A DNA stretch of 64,000 nt, taken from positions 33,789,501 through 33,853,500 of the forward strand of contig JAUMIR010000001.1 in NCBI GenBank assembly GCA_030847615.1. Reading direction: 5' to 3'. The translations under genes and the position numbers were made by a program. The DNA comes from Gambelia wislizenii (lineage: Eukaryota; Chordata; Lepidosauria; Squamata; Crotaphytidae). This document shows, one piece after another, positions 1 to 11,235 of the stretch; positions within the stretch are counted from its first letter, which is position 1; each line of letters begins with the position of its first letter. Below the pieces are notes generated by a model, which was not told the DNA's origin, made no database searches, and worked only from the letters and a program-made list of their open reading frames with translations.

Positions 1-920
1 TAGAGTCAGAAAAGTTATAGAAAAGTTGTTTGATGGCAATTTTGGCAGAAGGGCTAAAACACAATGCAGGAACTGCAGATCTTATGTCATTCGAGAGAAA
101 TGGGAAAACTTTGCTTTGGTGAAATATGACTTGATGTCAGGTATATGAGTTAGTAGCTTTAACATGACAGATAATGAATCTTGCCATTTCACTGAAATTT
201 GGAAAGCGTTTCCTTGGCCAAAGAGCACCTCTGTTTTCAGTGAGGGAGGCATTCCCTTTAAAAATAAATAAATCCCTGAGTATGTTGTGCTTTCTTTTTC
301 TTTTTAAATAGAGAGTCTAATTACCCAGTGGAGCAGTTTACCTTTTTGTGTGTGTGATTTCAATTATTATTTATGAGATTTTGTACTAATAATTTTGTTG
401 AATGTTTCAAAGATGAATTTTGTGTGCAACATTGGTATTAAAAATGATACTTGATCTGAACAGTCCAAGAAAATATGAATGCTGGGAGGACCTGTGTAGG
501 ATCACACCCAAGGCCTGCCTCAACCACCTTTCTGTTCCAACTGAGGCTGACCTGATGCCTCTGACAAACTCATAACAAGGGGTGCATCTAGATGGTAAAA
601 AAATGCCCCATGAAATTTGTGGGGGATTCCATCTGTCTTAATGAGATCCTGCGTTGAATCACTGCATTTGGAAGGAGATGGGCTAAAAACCACAAAAACT
701 ATGCTAGAAAAGACTTTGGGTCTTTTTCATAGTTTTTAAAAAACTATGGGGAAAATGTGCACTCCCACTCATTAGGACAACTGAATTGCATTGCTGCACA
801 TTCTTGAAGCAGATAGCTGATTGGCTGGATGTGCGCGGGGGCAGAACTTGCTAACAAGGAAGTATCTGGAACTGCCATGCTGGATTTTCACCGTAATGAT
901 CATATACTGAGGCAATGAAA
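1..920. other. Unique-looking non-coding DNA
   Basis: AT-rich sequence with only short, unconvincing open frames. I recognise no exon or named repeat. A short inverted repeat at 694-737 is listed separately. Confidence 0.4.
694..737. repeat. Short hairpin-forming inverted repeat
   Basis: AAAAACTATG pairs with CATAGTTTTT, and inside it AAAAGAC pairs with GTCTTTT around a 5-base loop. This gives about 17 paired bases with a 4-base bulge. There is no T-run or gene nearby to suggest a terminator, so it is probably a remnant of a mobile element or chance structure. Confidence 0.4.
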
Positions 921-924
921 TGAC

Positions 925-939
925 CTTTCTTTCTTTTTT

Positions 940-987
<48 letters not shown>

Positions 988-990
988 TTT
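925..990. repeat. (CTTT)n microsatellite
   Basis: Nearly pure tetranucleotide array of about 16 units, forming a pyrimidine tract on the plus strand. It is expected to be polymorphic in length. Confidence 0.95.
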
Positions 991-1746
991 GTTTATTTAA
1001 GCAGAAGATTGCTTTTCCATACTTGGATTTAGTTTTTTTTTTTTAAATACTGTTTTGGCAGCAGCAACTTGGAGAGAATAAAACCACGAGTAATTCACTT
1101 GTGCCTGCCATCTTGATCTGCTGGTATGCCCATTTGAACAGCAAACATGGATAGCTCTGCACACCAGTCATCTTGAAAAACATAATGGAGTCAAATGAAA
1201 GCTGCTGCAAATTGGTGTTACTGCACACCAATCCACATTTTAGTCCTTCCTAAATGGGTCCAAGGACTTGAGTTCAATAGCACCTTCCCACTTATTTCTC
1301 CTATAATCCTTGTAGCAAGTCACTGCTGTCTTGGCTGAGATGGAGGTTTACACACAGCCCTTTTGTCTTGCCTGGAGCGGACAGAGCCTACCAAAACTGC
1401 AGACTCAGGGTCAGGCCCTGAGATCTGGCAACCCTAAGACACTAGAGGTAAAATATATACATTAGACTGCTAGCCCTTGATAGCTTTATATCAAGTGCTT
1501 TTCTCTTATTCTTTGCAGCTGTTCACGTTGATGGCTTTCACTGCATCTGCGGTAATTCATAATATATTTCTCATGGAATTTACCTACTGTGAAAACTGGG
1601 CTGTAGGCAGATGAAATAGATCACTGAATAACCAATATCTCTGAAAGAAAATATACCCACTCTCTCATACACTTTAATTTTTAAAATCATGACCACAAAT
1701 ATTGCCATGTGTTAGTGTATAAGAAGCATTCCCTAAATTATTCCTG

Positions 1747-1913
1747 CTCAGCCATGGAAACCCACTAGATGACCTTGGACAAATCATACTCTCTAAGCCT
1801 CAGAGGAAGGCAAAGGCAAACACCCTCTGAAAAAATCTTGTCAAGAAAACCCTGTGATAGGTTCGCCTTAGGATTGCCATAAATCTGAAATGACTTGAAG
1901 GCAACAACAACAA
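1747..1913 (+). mobile_element. Sauria-type tRNA SINE, 5' truncated
   Basis: The body runs from the 'CAGCCATGGAAACCCACT' block through 'CTCAGAGGAAGGCAAAGGC' to the BovB-like tail 'TGACTTGAAGGC' followed by CAA repeats. The same order is seen in the fuller copy at 17688-17924. The tRNA-derived head with the A and B boxes is missing. The shared tail with BovB LINEs is the known basis for mobilising Sauria SINEs. Confidence 0.75.
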
Positions 1914-1989
1914 ATTGAAGAGATTGAGAAGTCCAACAAACGGATTTCTCCTTCACGTACAGTTTAGTACTAGCATAATTTCCAATTAT

Positions 1990-3450
1990 CCACATGTTCT
2001 GTTTGTAATTACATGAAAAATGACTGATTAAAAAAATGCTGTCCAGTTAGTTTGCAATCACTTAATGTATCTAATTGACAAAACTATGGATCTCAATCAT
2101 TTATAGCAGGTTTCTCTGAGTGTCTTTGATTTCTGAGAGCAATTTCCCCAGCAAAACACCCTCCAAATGTGCTGGGTCACAGCTCCCATCCCCAGTCAGC
2201 ACACCCCTGATGCCTGGGGATTATAAGAGTTATGCTTCTGCAGGTCTGGTGGTCACTAAGTTTGGGAAGGTTGCCTAGACAACAGCAATCCCAACAACCA
2301 TTTTCTTTCATTTGAGAAACACTGATTTGCCCAGCACCATTAAAATGGATTTTCTTAACCAGACAGTGATCTGAAGCTGGTGTTGAGTGTTCAGCCCCAG
2401 CGATCTATTCACCCTCTACTCTGCACTCTTTGCAAAGTAATTAAAGTTTCTCTTTAGCCTAAATTTCAGAGAACTCTAAAAACTCTTCAGCAGGGGGAGA
2501 AAGAGCCTTCGTTCCTGGTGCCACTCTCAAACAAAGCAAGTGTGGTGAGATGGAATAGGCAAGTGCCCTGGAGATGTGGCTGAGAGTTAGCAGCCCTCCA
2601 GTCAGTTGAGAATGAAGCAAATGTGAACTGCAGAGTAATTTAAGCGAAAGGAATTAGTGTCACTTCTTCCTCTGTAGAGGAATTGCTTATGTAACATCTT
2701 TTCCCTGCAGGGGCATCATCCAGTTGTCCCCAAGCAAGGGTGCCATCTTCTGAGTAGCAGTTCTCGTAACAATGGGAGTCACGGGCTTAGGAACATTCTG
2801 AGGCATACTCTAAAAGAAAAATGCTGGCTTTGACAGGAGAGGAAATTCCCAACCTGTCATGTCTGTGCCTGGATTTTTCATACGGTCTTTTCACACAGAG
2901 CTGGCTTTCGTTATTCTATGAAAGTCACCTGGTTTGTTCTCCCAGGGGTCTTCATGAACTGTATCAAAAGGAACTATGACTAGCATCAGAAAAAAGAGAA
3001 AATATACTTGTAAACCTATTATGCTGAGTGCAGCCTGTCAACCATAATACAGCATGTTTTTCTTCCAGATAAGCTGAGAAAACACTACCAACTTACTGGT
3101 TGGCTACCCATACATGGTTGGTGATGGTGGGTTGGCTTTGGCACGGTGGTTCTTAAACAGTAGGCAATGAGCTACCTCAGAAGTAGCAACCAAGGCTGGG
3201 CCAAGACATTTTTCCAGCTGGAGCTTATTTCTCTCCCAAGATACTTGCATTTGAATTGTTTGGCAGCACAGGGAAAAGCTAGCTGAATAACCAGACAGCA
3301 AATCCCATGGAAAATACAGGAGATAATTGGTGTTGGTGGTTGATATCCTGGCAGATACAGGGTTTGCCAGAGTTAAAATTGGAGATGGTCCTTTTAGTGG
3401 TTGTATAGAAGGGAGAATTTCAGCAGGTGTTGCTTGTTACCCTGGCTTCA
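1990..3450. other. Mostly unique non-coding DNA
   Basis: I see no coding exon. Positions about 2135-2300 resemble a decayed copy of the hAT-like MITE that is clearer at 34166-34283. The rest is unassigned. Confidence 0.35.
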
Positions 3451-4012
3451 TGACAAGCAACACCTGGGTGCCGTTTATATGATGAAAAAGTAGTGGGAAG
3501 AACTCATGTTGAATCCTGGTTGTTTACACGTACACCGGGCTGGACACATGATTTTTGGAAGGGGGAGCACCTTTTATCCCATAACCTGTGGGACTTCCAG
3601 TCCTGCAGTTTGTGGCGTTTTTTAAAAAAAGTCACAGGAGGATTCTGAAAATCGGAAATGTAAACAACCCGGGACAAGATATCTCGGTACTAGGTGATGA
3701 CCAGAAATGGTGACCGGGGGCAGGCTGAGAGTTCAGAGAACAGAAAAGGAGGGGTCAGTCACCCGTTCAATAGATTCAGCCTCACCAGCTGAAAACAAAG
3801 GTATCTCTTCCAGCTGCATGTAGGTTTGTGTATGTGTGTGTCTACACTACATCACCCTGTTCAATGGATTTCTATACTGCAAACCCTTCAGCTTTAACCT
3901 GTCTCTCCCTTGCATGCTGGGTTTAAATTTTAAAGAGAGAGTAAATTATAAAGAGATTGTGGGCGGAGGATTGCCCATTCATCCCCTGCCTGCATCCCCC
4001 TCCATGGGTTTA

Positions 4013-4100
4013 AAGGCACAGTAAAAAATGCCAGCATCTGAGCGGATGATCACACATTCATCCACCCCCCACAAGGCACAGTAAAAAATGCCAGCATCTG
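4013..4100. repeat. 60-bp-period tandem duplication
   Basis: The segment GGCACAGTAAAAAATGCCAG plus CATCTG occurs twice exactly 60 bp apart, ending at 4040 and 4100. Flanking bases have diverged. Confidence 0.8.
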
Positions 4101-4684
4101 GGCACCGAGGTTTGTCTTTTAAAATGCCTTGTGTGTCCTTCCCTTATGATCCCCTGCACTGGCTTGAAACCTTCACTCCACAGCTCCCTCTGCTTAAAGG
4201 GTTAACATTTTAAAGAGACAGGACAACTGCACGCCTCTGGGCCCCTGCACTGGCTTCCTGGGTGAAAGCATACTGGCTTGGGCTTGTGTGCGCGCGTGTG
4301 TGCCGGGGCTCCAGTCCGCTCTGCTTTTGACCTCTCTCACACTCCCCAGCACCAACTGATCACTCCTTCCTCCCCAGTTTAGCTTGCTTTAAATGGTGTC
4401 CTTTCAATTCAAAAGGAAAGCACAGGGTTTAGCCACTGATTGCTCCTTCCTCCCCACGGATTGCTCATTTCTCCCCTCATCCCCTCATCGCCTCATCCCC
4501 AATGCAACACTCATTCATCCCCTCATCCCCAACACAGAAGCTTGAACAAACATTTGAGCCAGCCAATAGCATCGCTCGTGGTGCGGAACTCTAAAGGAAG
4601 TAGGTCACTGAGGTTGTGAAAAAACGAGTAATCGCATCCTTGATTAACAGCTAAAAAAATATATCCCGGGACCATAAACTCGTG

Positions 4685-4713
4685 TAAACAAACAAACAAA
4701 CAAACAAACAAAA
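4685..4713. repeat. (CAAA)n microsatellite
   Basis: About seven CAAA units lie in the unclassified repeat region. Confidence 0.9.
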
Positions 4714-5188
4714 CCCGGGGTAACATATAGTGGGAGAAGATATATATCACAGGATGGGATGCCATGTAAACAATGATCCTGGGATCTCCTGGGATATCCA
4801 GTTCAGAGACAAAAATTGTGGAAACAGGGACGGACGAATATGGGATTAAGAAGTCCCAGGACACCCCGCAACAAAAACTACCATCTAACTGGCACCCTGC
4901 TGAAATTCCTTCTTCTACACAACCATTAAAGGTACAGGCACTGTCTCCAGTTTACAGTCTAGCAACCCTGTGAAAGAGAGCTATGATTGCTCTCACACAA
5001 GCCCACATAAGTGAGAGTATTATAAAGCTGGTTCCTAAAGGAATGCTATGAACACCAATATCAATTGCTATTGGTAGTCTGGTTCAGTCACCCTGGGGGG
5101 AAAAACACAGGAAGAAGGGAATGATTATTAGGTGAGACATGTACTCCAGTTTGCTGCTTGATAAGGTATTCTCCAACCTTTCTTTCAG

Positions 5189-5789
5189 AGGAGATTATCA
5201 GACAGGAACAAAAAAAGTGTTCCTGTCCCACAATCTCCACTTCTACCCCTATCATGGCACAATCACCCTCCCCACCACACTTACCTCCTCTCCCATCATT
5301 CTGGCAGCCCAGGAGAGAATGGAGCTCTAACAGAGCTCTCCCTTCACTTCCTGGATCAAAATCCCACAGATTCTCACGAGAAGATGTGAGTGCGGGAAAT
5401 TAAAAAATAAAAATAAAAAGAACATGAAAAAATACAGCAAGCACAAAAACACACTTTAAAAGGTAGAAGTAACCTGGGGAGGGTCATAAAAAGTGTGTTG
5501 CTTACCTGGATGTCGCAATCTCACCCGAAATGTTCTGGTAGGGACCTCCCATTGATGCTGAGATCTCGCCAGCATAACGGGACACCTTTTTGCTCACAGG
5601 AACATCCATGATAGAAATGGAATGGGGGATCTATTGACTGCTTATCCTGTCAACAAAAAGCAACACCAGTGGAACGGCAGCAGAACGGGTGCATAACGAG
5701 GGGAACATCATCTGCAAAGGGAGCCCTTTTGCGATTTTCTGGCGTTTATGTAACACCACATTGTCATCTTCTGGCATCTGATAATCTCC
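5189..5789 (+). mobile_element. GGAGATTATCAGAC MITE, copy A
   Basis: Begins GGAGATTATCAGACA and ends with the inverse, TCTGATAATCTCC. The internal order matches the other copies: a 'TTCTCACGAGAAGA' block, an A-rich stretch, 'GTAACCTGGGGAGGGTCA', 'TACCTGGATGTCGCAATCTC', then 'CATTGATG'. It has no coding frame and is about 600 bp long, so it is a non-autonomous DNA transposon. Related copies lie at 6400, 13646, 22846, 42024 and 42589. Confidence 0.7.
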
Positions 5790-6224
5790 AGAGAAGAGTG
5801 GAGGCTGCTGTTTAACTTGCCTGTTGTACATAAGCACACACAGCTGCAGTAGAATCACCTAGAGCAGAATCCTATTTTTCCCCAGGGCAAGCATTGTTCA
5901 CTACAGACACGCTGCTGCAATCCAACATAGAAAGTCTTTCTCCAGCACTCCTTCACCAACCTTCCATTGCCACTGCTGCAAAGAAACCTCTAGCTAGAGA
6001 GAAGACAAGAAAAAGGGGTGTTGGGTTGGGCTCTCATAAGAAGACTTTGTGAAAAGGAGCTTCTTTGTCAGAGGCTTTGTTAACTGAGGTGTACCTATAA
6101 GCAAGGGGATCTTGTAGAGACTAACTAGGCCCAGCAGCAGGTGAAAGGCCCTCCCTCCAAACCAACTGCCACCGTCCTGTCCTTGGAGGGAAAGATGAAT
6201 GAGAAGAATAAGCAGTATCTGCAG

Positions 6225-6372
6225 GATTTAATCCCTACCCCCACTGCTATTCCCTTTTCCTTATGGGTCATGTCTTATTTAGATTGTAAGCCTGAGGGCA
6301 GGGAACTGTTAAATTAACAATTTGTAAGCTGCTCTGAGAGACTTTGTGGCTAAATAATAAAATGAATTAAAA
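6225..6372 (+). mobile_element. L2-type LINE 3' tail
   Basis: Contains 'AGATTGTAAGCCTGAGGGCA' followed by 'GGGAACTG' and an A-rich end, also present at 61462-61640. No open frame remains. This is the untranslated 3' end of an L2-clade LINE. Confidence 0.6.
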
Positions 6373-6399
6373 GTTGAAACATAAAGCTTCTGTAGACTT

Positions 6400-6976
6400 G
6401 GGACTTTATCAGACACAGCCCTTTGAAAAGGTCTTTTGCCGGCATTTAAAAAAAACATTTTTATGCTGGCAAAAAAATGTTCCCCCCACACTTACCTTCT
6501 AATGCTGGCAAAGGCTCCCAGCAACAAAGAGGAAGTGAACAGAGCCCCGTTCACATCCCCGTTCAAAATCTCACACAGTTTCATCGTATGGGAAATTCAA
6601 AATTAAAAACAAAAATAAAGCCTAAAAAGTTTGCACATGCACTTAAACATACGAAAAATCTCCAAGTAACCTGGGGAGGGTCACAAAAAGATTGAAACTT
6701 ATTTTACATGGATGTCCCAATCTCACCTGGAAGTATGTGTGCTGGTCCAGCCATTGTTGGGGTAAGTATGAGATTTAAATGCTTCCATGTTTCACACGCT
6801 GGCAATGCCGGCAAAAAAGCAGCAGGGAGATCTCTTGATGGCTTAAGTCATCAATTAAAAACCCTGGGTTTGGGCCAGGACATAACTGTGAAAGGGCTAT
6901 GTCGCCTGATATGCGTGCTCTTTCGTGGTTATGGGGCATCGTTATGACGCTGTATATTGTCTGTCTGATAAAGTCC
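6400..6976 (+). mobile_element. GGACTTTATCAGAC MITE, copy B
   Basis: Starts GGGACTTTATCAGAC and ends GTCTGATAAAGTCC, so the terminal inverted repeats are clear. Outside them, AGACTTG on the left and TTGGTCT on the right are also nearly complementary, so the inverted repeat may extend to about 21 bp. The body aligns with copy D (42024-42588). No transposase is present. Confidence 0.75.
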
Positions 6977-7109
6977 TTGGTCTCCTTCCTCAGATGCATG
7001 GAGTGAGCTTTAACAATGGTCATGGGGGGACAAAGGTAGGAGGAAAGATGTTGCCTAAAGCCAAGGTGAGTAAATAACCATATGGATAATGGAGGGAATT
7101 ATTGGAATG

Positions 7110-7180
7110 TAGTAAGCAAGGGGATCTAGTAGCACCTTTGAGATTAGCTGAGAGAAAGAAGTAGTAGCATGCTCTGTAAA
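7110..7180 (-). mobile_element. Unclassified repeat tail, minus-strand copy
   Basis: Contains 'GCAAGGGGATCTAGTAGCAC' and 'GAGAGAAAGAAGTAGTAGCA', the reverse of the tail at 7905-8205. A similar start, GCAAGGGGATCTTGTAG, lies at about 6101-6117. I do not know the family. Confidence 0.45.
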
Positions 7181-7904
7181 TTCAGTTACTGAACCTGTTA
7201 ACTCATCACCACACCCACAGTTTTGTATTTCTATGGCTATTCAACAGCCTGCTTATAAGGTCTGTTCCCAGGCACCAGTTCACTCCATGCATCTGAGGAA
7301 GTAGACCTTGGGCTAGTGTATACGAGCCCCACCAAAATGGATTGCCCTGCAATAATGGCATTTTGCAGCAGCTGTGACTTGTCCTAATGGTTTTTTTGCC
7401 CCCCCCCCAAGCTTCACATGTCTGTGGTGACCACGAAGGAATTACTCGTGTTTCTGCCGCCACCAAACTTTTCTTTAAAAAAACCCAAAAAAACTATTTG
7501 TACTGTGAGCTGGAGCAATATTTTAGATTTGTAACAAAAGGTAAAGAAACAACACCCCATTTTTTCACCTTAGCGCTTGCTTGCTAAGGCAAAAAGCCAA
7601 CATGGTGACACCGTGTGCTTGCCCTGTTAGGGAAGACCATCCCCCTGCCCTCGCCCAGCCAATCAACTTTGTGCTTCCTCTCCTATGGGAAAGTGATTCA
7701 AAGCGAATCACTTGTCCCAATGAGCAGGAATGCACAGTCCCCTCGCTGTTTTTTTTTAAACTCAGGGAAAAGCCGTGAAGGCTTTTCCCTCAGTGTTTTT
7801 GATGCTTTTAGCCCCCCTTCTTCCATATACAGTGACATGATGCAGGATCACATCAAGACAGGTAGGCTTCTCCTCACATTCTATGAGGAGTATTTTCATG
7901 GTTT

Positions 7905-8215
7905 TGACAGCCCCCTTGTCTACAAAAGCTTATGCTACAACTTCTTCCTCTCAGTCTCATATGTGTCCTGGTGGTGCAGTGTTTAAATGCCAATACTACA
8001 GACACAATGTTGTGAGTTCAGTCCTACAGGGCTCTAGGTTGACTCAGCCTTCTGTAGGTCAGTAAAATGAGTACCCAGCTTGTTGGGGGCAATTAGCTAA
8101 AACACATTGTAAACTGCTTAGGGAATGCTTTGCACTGATAAGCAGTATAGAAATATAAATGCTATTGCTATGCTAAAGGTGCGACAAGATCCCCTTGTTT
8201 ACTGATATTCCAAAT
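7905..8215 (+). mobile_element. Unclassified repeat tail split by a SINE
   Basis: The left part has 'AAAAGCTTATGCTACAACTT' and 'CTTCCTCTCAGTCT'. The right part has 'AAAGGTGCGACAAGATCCCC' and 'TTCCAAATTAACATGGCTAT'. Read together they form one tail, whose minus-strand copy at 7110-7180 is not interrupted at this point. The roughly 200-bp SINE between them is a later insertion. Confidence 0.5.
7968..8168 (+). mobile_element. tRNA-derived SINE with L2-like tail
   Basis: The head resembles a tRNA promoter, with an A-box-like 'TGGTGGTGCAGTG' and a B-box-like 'GAGTTCAGTCC'. The end reads 'GCACTGATAAGCAGTATAGA' then 'AATATAAATGCTATTGCTAT', the L2-type 3' tail known from squamate SINEs. It is inserted in the repeat tail at 7905-8215. 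Confidence 0.65.
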
Positions 8216-8822
8216 TAACATGGCTATGTGTTTGAATTCTACCTCTGAGTTATGCCTCTACTTCTTACAGCTTGGGTTTGGGCATGGAAAATCACAGAAA
8301 GTGATATAACCATGAGGGGAGATGTTCATGTGAATCCACTGTAAAGAGCCTAACTGACTTTAGCACTCTCTGGAGCTACTGTATAGGCACATAGAGTTTA
8401 TTTTTCTTTATATTACTTTGTTTAAAAGTCTTTTCTGCTCTGCTGGTTCTTTCTGCCCTTCAGTAATGTTGCTTTCTTCCCCTGTTCTTTATTTTATTTG
8501 AGATGGTTTATGTTGTCTGTCTTCATCTAGGTCATCTTGTTCCTGATTTTGTGCCTTCTTAATCACTGTTAGCACAAATCCTGCCTTCCCCTTCAGCGTT
8601 TAATACACACATGGATATGAATTAGCCTCAGAGAGCAAGGGAAATTCAGATCTTTATAGTATGCTTGTAAACATGTTCCTAGGTTTTGAAGGTAGCGAAT
8701 GACAGCTGAACCTCCAGTCAATATAAATCCTCCATAGATTATTTTTTTCTCTCTCATTTAAATTCCAACAGGCTGAATACAAGGTTTATTTTACAACTCA
8801 TTTATGGAGAAAAGTAATCACA

Positions 8823-9193
8823 CATATCTTCCAACTGTCCTAATTTGAGAAGGACAGTCTTGATTAATCCTCTGTCATCCCATTCTTTCAGCTGCTTTTA
8901 AAATGTCCTGGTTTCTCTCTCCACCTTCCACTTCCCCCCTTTATCCTTAACTTTCTTCAATTGCTGCAGACTGAGTTCAAAACTGCAAAAGTAGTTTGCA
9001 CTGAGCAGGAGGGAGAGGAGAGCAGGGGCAGAATCTTTCCCTTCCCAGTAGGTTCAGGCAAAAGCAAACTATTGCAGCCTCTTCTAGCTTGTCTGTTCTT
9101 CTTCATTAATAACTTTTGCCATCTTGACCATGCTCTGATGTTGCTTGACTACACGTTGCCCAGTTGTCATTTGTGAAATGTTGCAGGGTATAA
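8823..9193 (+). mobile_element. CATGCCCTCCAAC MITE family, copy 1
   Basis: Decayed copy of a family whose termini read CATGCCCTCCAAC and GTTGGAGGGCATG in better copies. The body includes 'TTTCCCTTCCCAGTAGGTTC', 'AGGCAAAAGCAAACTATTGC' and 'TTGACCATGCTCTGATGTTG'. Other copies lie at 16008, 29437 and 40150. It is non-coding and hAT-like by structure only. Confidence 0.6.
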
Positions 9194-9984
9194 GTACATC
9201 CTATTAAAGAACAATAGCAGAGAGTGTACTTTATGAATGATTTCCCCCTCAGTGATATCCTAAAGTATGAATATACCTCAAAAATTATGCAGAAACCCTT
9301 GTATTCTTGCATAGTGAGGAGAAAAAATGTTGAAATTCTCCGTTCTTGCATGCAGGAATGATATAAGTGAAGATTTACAACTCAACTTACTGGATGGACA
9401 AATATTCTGATTCTCATTAATACATTCATATGGAAAGGCACACAAGAACAAAAATTTTACACACCAAACAGCACCACAAAGCCATTCCTGCTTAAAAGAG
9501 TCTAACCCAACCAATCTTTTGTCTTCCTCAGTACTCATCTTGTTTTCGGAATGTGTCATCCTTATCTTCATACATTTTTCTCAAGCACAGATATGTCAGT
9601 AATTTATGTATTTTCATGGTAGTTCCACAATGTAAATGCCTCTGTTCGTCATTGCCTTCCTTCCCTTTTATGTATTTGGGTGGTTTCCAGAACCTCCATG
9701 TCAATGATGTCTCTCCCTCATTGTTCCATCTCTTAACATGCTATCACTTGAAATACAACCGGTGTTTTAAAAAGCTCTGTGTTCAGTGTACCCTGTAGGC
9801 ATGAAGAAACCCTGTGGCATCTTACAGAATTGTTATAAATGATGTAAATTTCTTGCTATGCTTTAAATAGCTATGAATCAGAAGTATGACTATTTCAGAG
9901 GAGGCCATCCTAGTTGGTGGGCAACTACTCCATCTTTTTGCCTCCTGAAAATCCAGGAGCAGAAAGAAATATTTCTCATGTTGA

Positions 9985-10443
9985 TTTCCCTTGGGTTTTT
10001 TCAGGGCTGTGAGGCCATATTCTGGAAGAGTTTACTTCTGACGTTTCGCCTGCATCTATGGCTGGCATTTTCAGAGAATGGTTGGGTAAGAGTGTGTGTG
10101 GAGTTTATATACTGTGAACCCTTGTTGGGGAGTATAAAAATGTAAATTTGTGTATTTGAATGGTTAGTTTCTGGGTACAGAAATGCAAGGAGGATTAGTG
10201 TCTGTTTGGCTAATGGTTGGTTGATGGCCCATTATTTGCTGGAAATCCCCTGTCCGTGGGTGGAATTGCTTTGTAAGTGTTGAGTTTTGATTCTACTGTT
10301 TTTCAAAACTGGAAGCCAGATTTTTGTTTACTTTTAGGGTTTTTTTCTTTCCTGATGAAGTTGTCCAGGTGTTTGTGGATTTCAATAGCTTCTCTGTGCA
10401 TTCTGACATGATAATTGTTGGCCTAGTCCAGAATTTCTGTGTT
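9985..10443 (-). mobile_element. Penelope-like element tail, left palindrome arm
   Basis: This arm is the reverse complement of 10478-10534 joined to 11422-11816. On the minus strand it encodes the end of a PLE GIY-YIG-type protein (YHVRMHREAIEIHKHLDN), with frame damage further on. It then carries a non-coding tail containing 'GCCTGCATCTATGGCTGGCA' on the plus strand. PLEs are known for inverted or tandem terminal duplications, which fits this arrangement. No reverse transcriptase region remains. Confidence 0.7.
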
Positions 10444-10477
10444 ATTAAATGTTCTGTGTTATTAAATGTTATTTAAA
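10436..10477. repeat. Spacer between PLE arms with 17-bp duplication
   Basis: The 34-bp spacer between the two arms, plus a few arm bases, holds a direct repeat of GTTATTAAATGTT at 17-bp spacing. This is the centre of the palindrome. Confidence 0.7.
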
Positions 10478-10982
10478 AACACAGAAATTCTGGACCAGGC
10501 TAACAACTATCATGTCAGAATGCACAGAGAAGCTTGTAACCCCACTTCCAAGGCACCCCACTTCTGGAATGTTAGCATTAGCTATAGGCCTCAGAAATTG
10601 GCCAGGCTTGGTTCATTATTGTGGCCTTTTACAAGGGAAAAAGACAGGATGGTCTCAGAAAAGGTCATTTTTGGTTTTCCCCTGGAAAGTAAGGCCTGGG
10701 GCTAAGAAGCCAAAAGAAGACACATTCCACATAAATGGGAGATTAATGGATGGAAGAAACCCTTTTGTATTTACTGATTGTGAAATTTCCTCTCCTCAGC
10801 CCCCAACCTAAAAGAAGTTGCTCAAAGCTGTTAAAATTCAATCATTGGACATTAAGAAACACATTTAGCATCTTCCTCACCTTTTGTCAAGACCAGGAGA
10901 CTCATTGTGCAATCCATGAAGGCGCATGGAATTAATTGTTTCAACCCATGAAGCAACCAATCCCCTCAGGTGTATTAGGAGG

Positions 10983-10989
10983 TATAAAA
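10983..10989 (+). promoter_or_regulatory. TATA box in solo LTR 1
   Basis: TATAAAA lies in the sequence GGTATAAAAGACC, about 250 bp upstream of the AATAAA signal. The same context is kept in LTR 2. Confidence 0.7.
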
Positions 10990-11229
10990 GACCCTCCAAA
11001 ATATGCCTCTTTGCACACAGCCAGTAACAGGGGGACACTGTTGCTATGTGTTGCCACATCCAGTTTCCTCCATCCACTCTGCCAGATTGACTACAGGACA
11101 GGTCTGTATCACCTCAAGATCCTCTTGCTACCCCCTATCCAAGTTTTCCTACTGTTTCTTTCTATAGCCTTGAGTGAATGCTTCTTCTGGGTGAATATGT
11201 GTGTGTTTGGTGTTATTTTTGAACTCCTT

Positions 11230-11235
11230 AATAAA
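11230..11235 (+). terminator. Polyadenylation signal in solo LTR 1
   Basis: AATAAA occurs after 'GAACTCCTT', conserved in LTR 2 at 27750. Confidence 0.65.

Larger units (their letters stand above)
3500..4860. repeat. Unclassified GC-richer repeat region
   Basis: The stretch differs from its AT-rich flanks in base composition. It carries a 60-bp direct duplication and period-9 CCCCTCATC repeats. Related words occur in opposite orientation near its ends (GGTTGTTTACACG near 3520 and TGTAAACAATGATCC near 4770), which could be decayed inverted termini of a DNA transposon. No transposase frame is visible. Confidence 0.3.

Noticed and set aside
4523..4864. 113-residue membrane-like protein on the minus strand
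   Set aside because: Its middle is the translation of the CAAA microsatellite, and the region is a non-coding repeat block.
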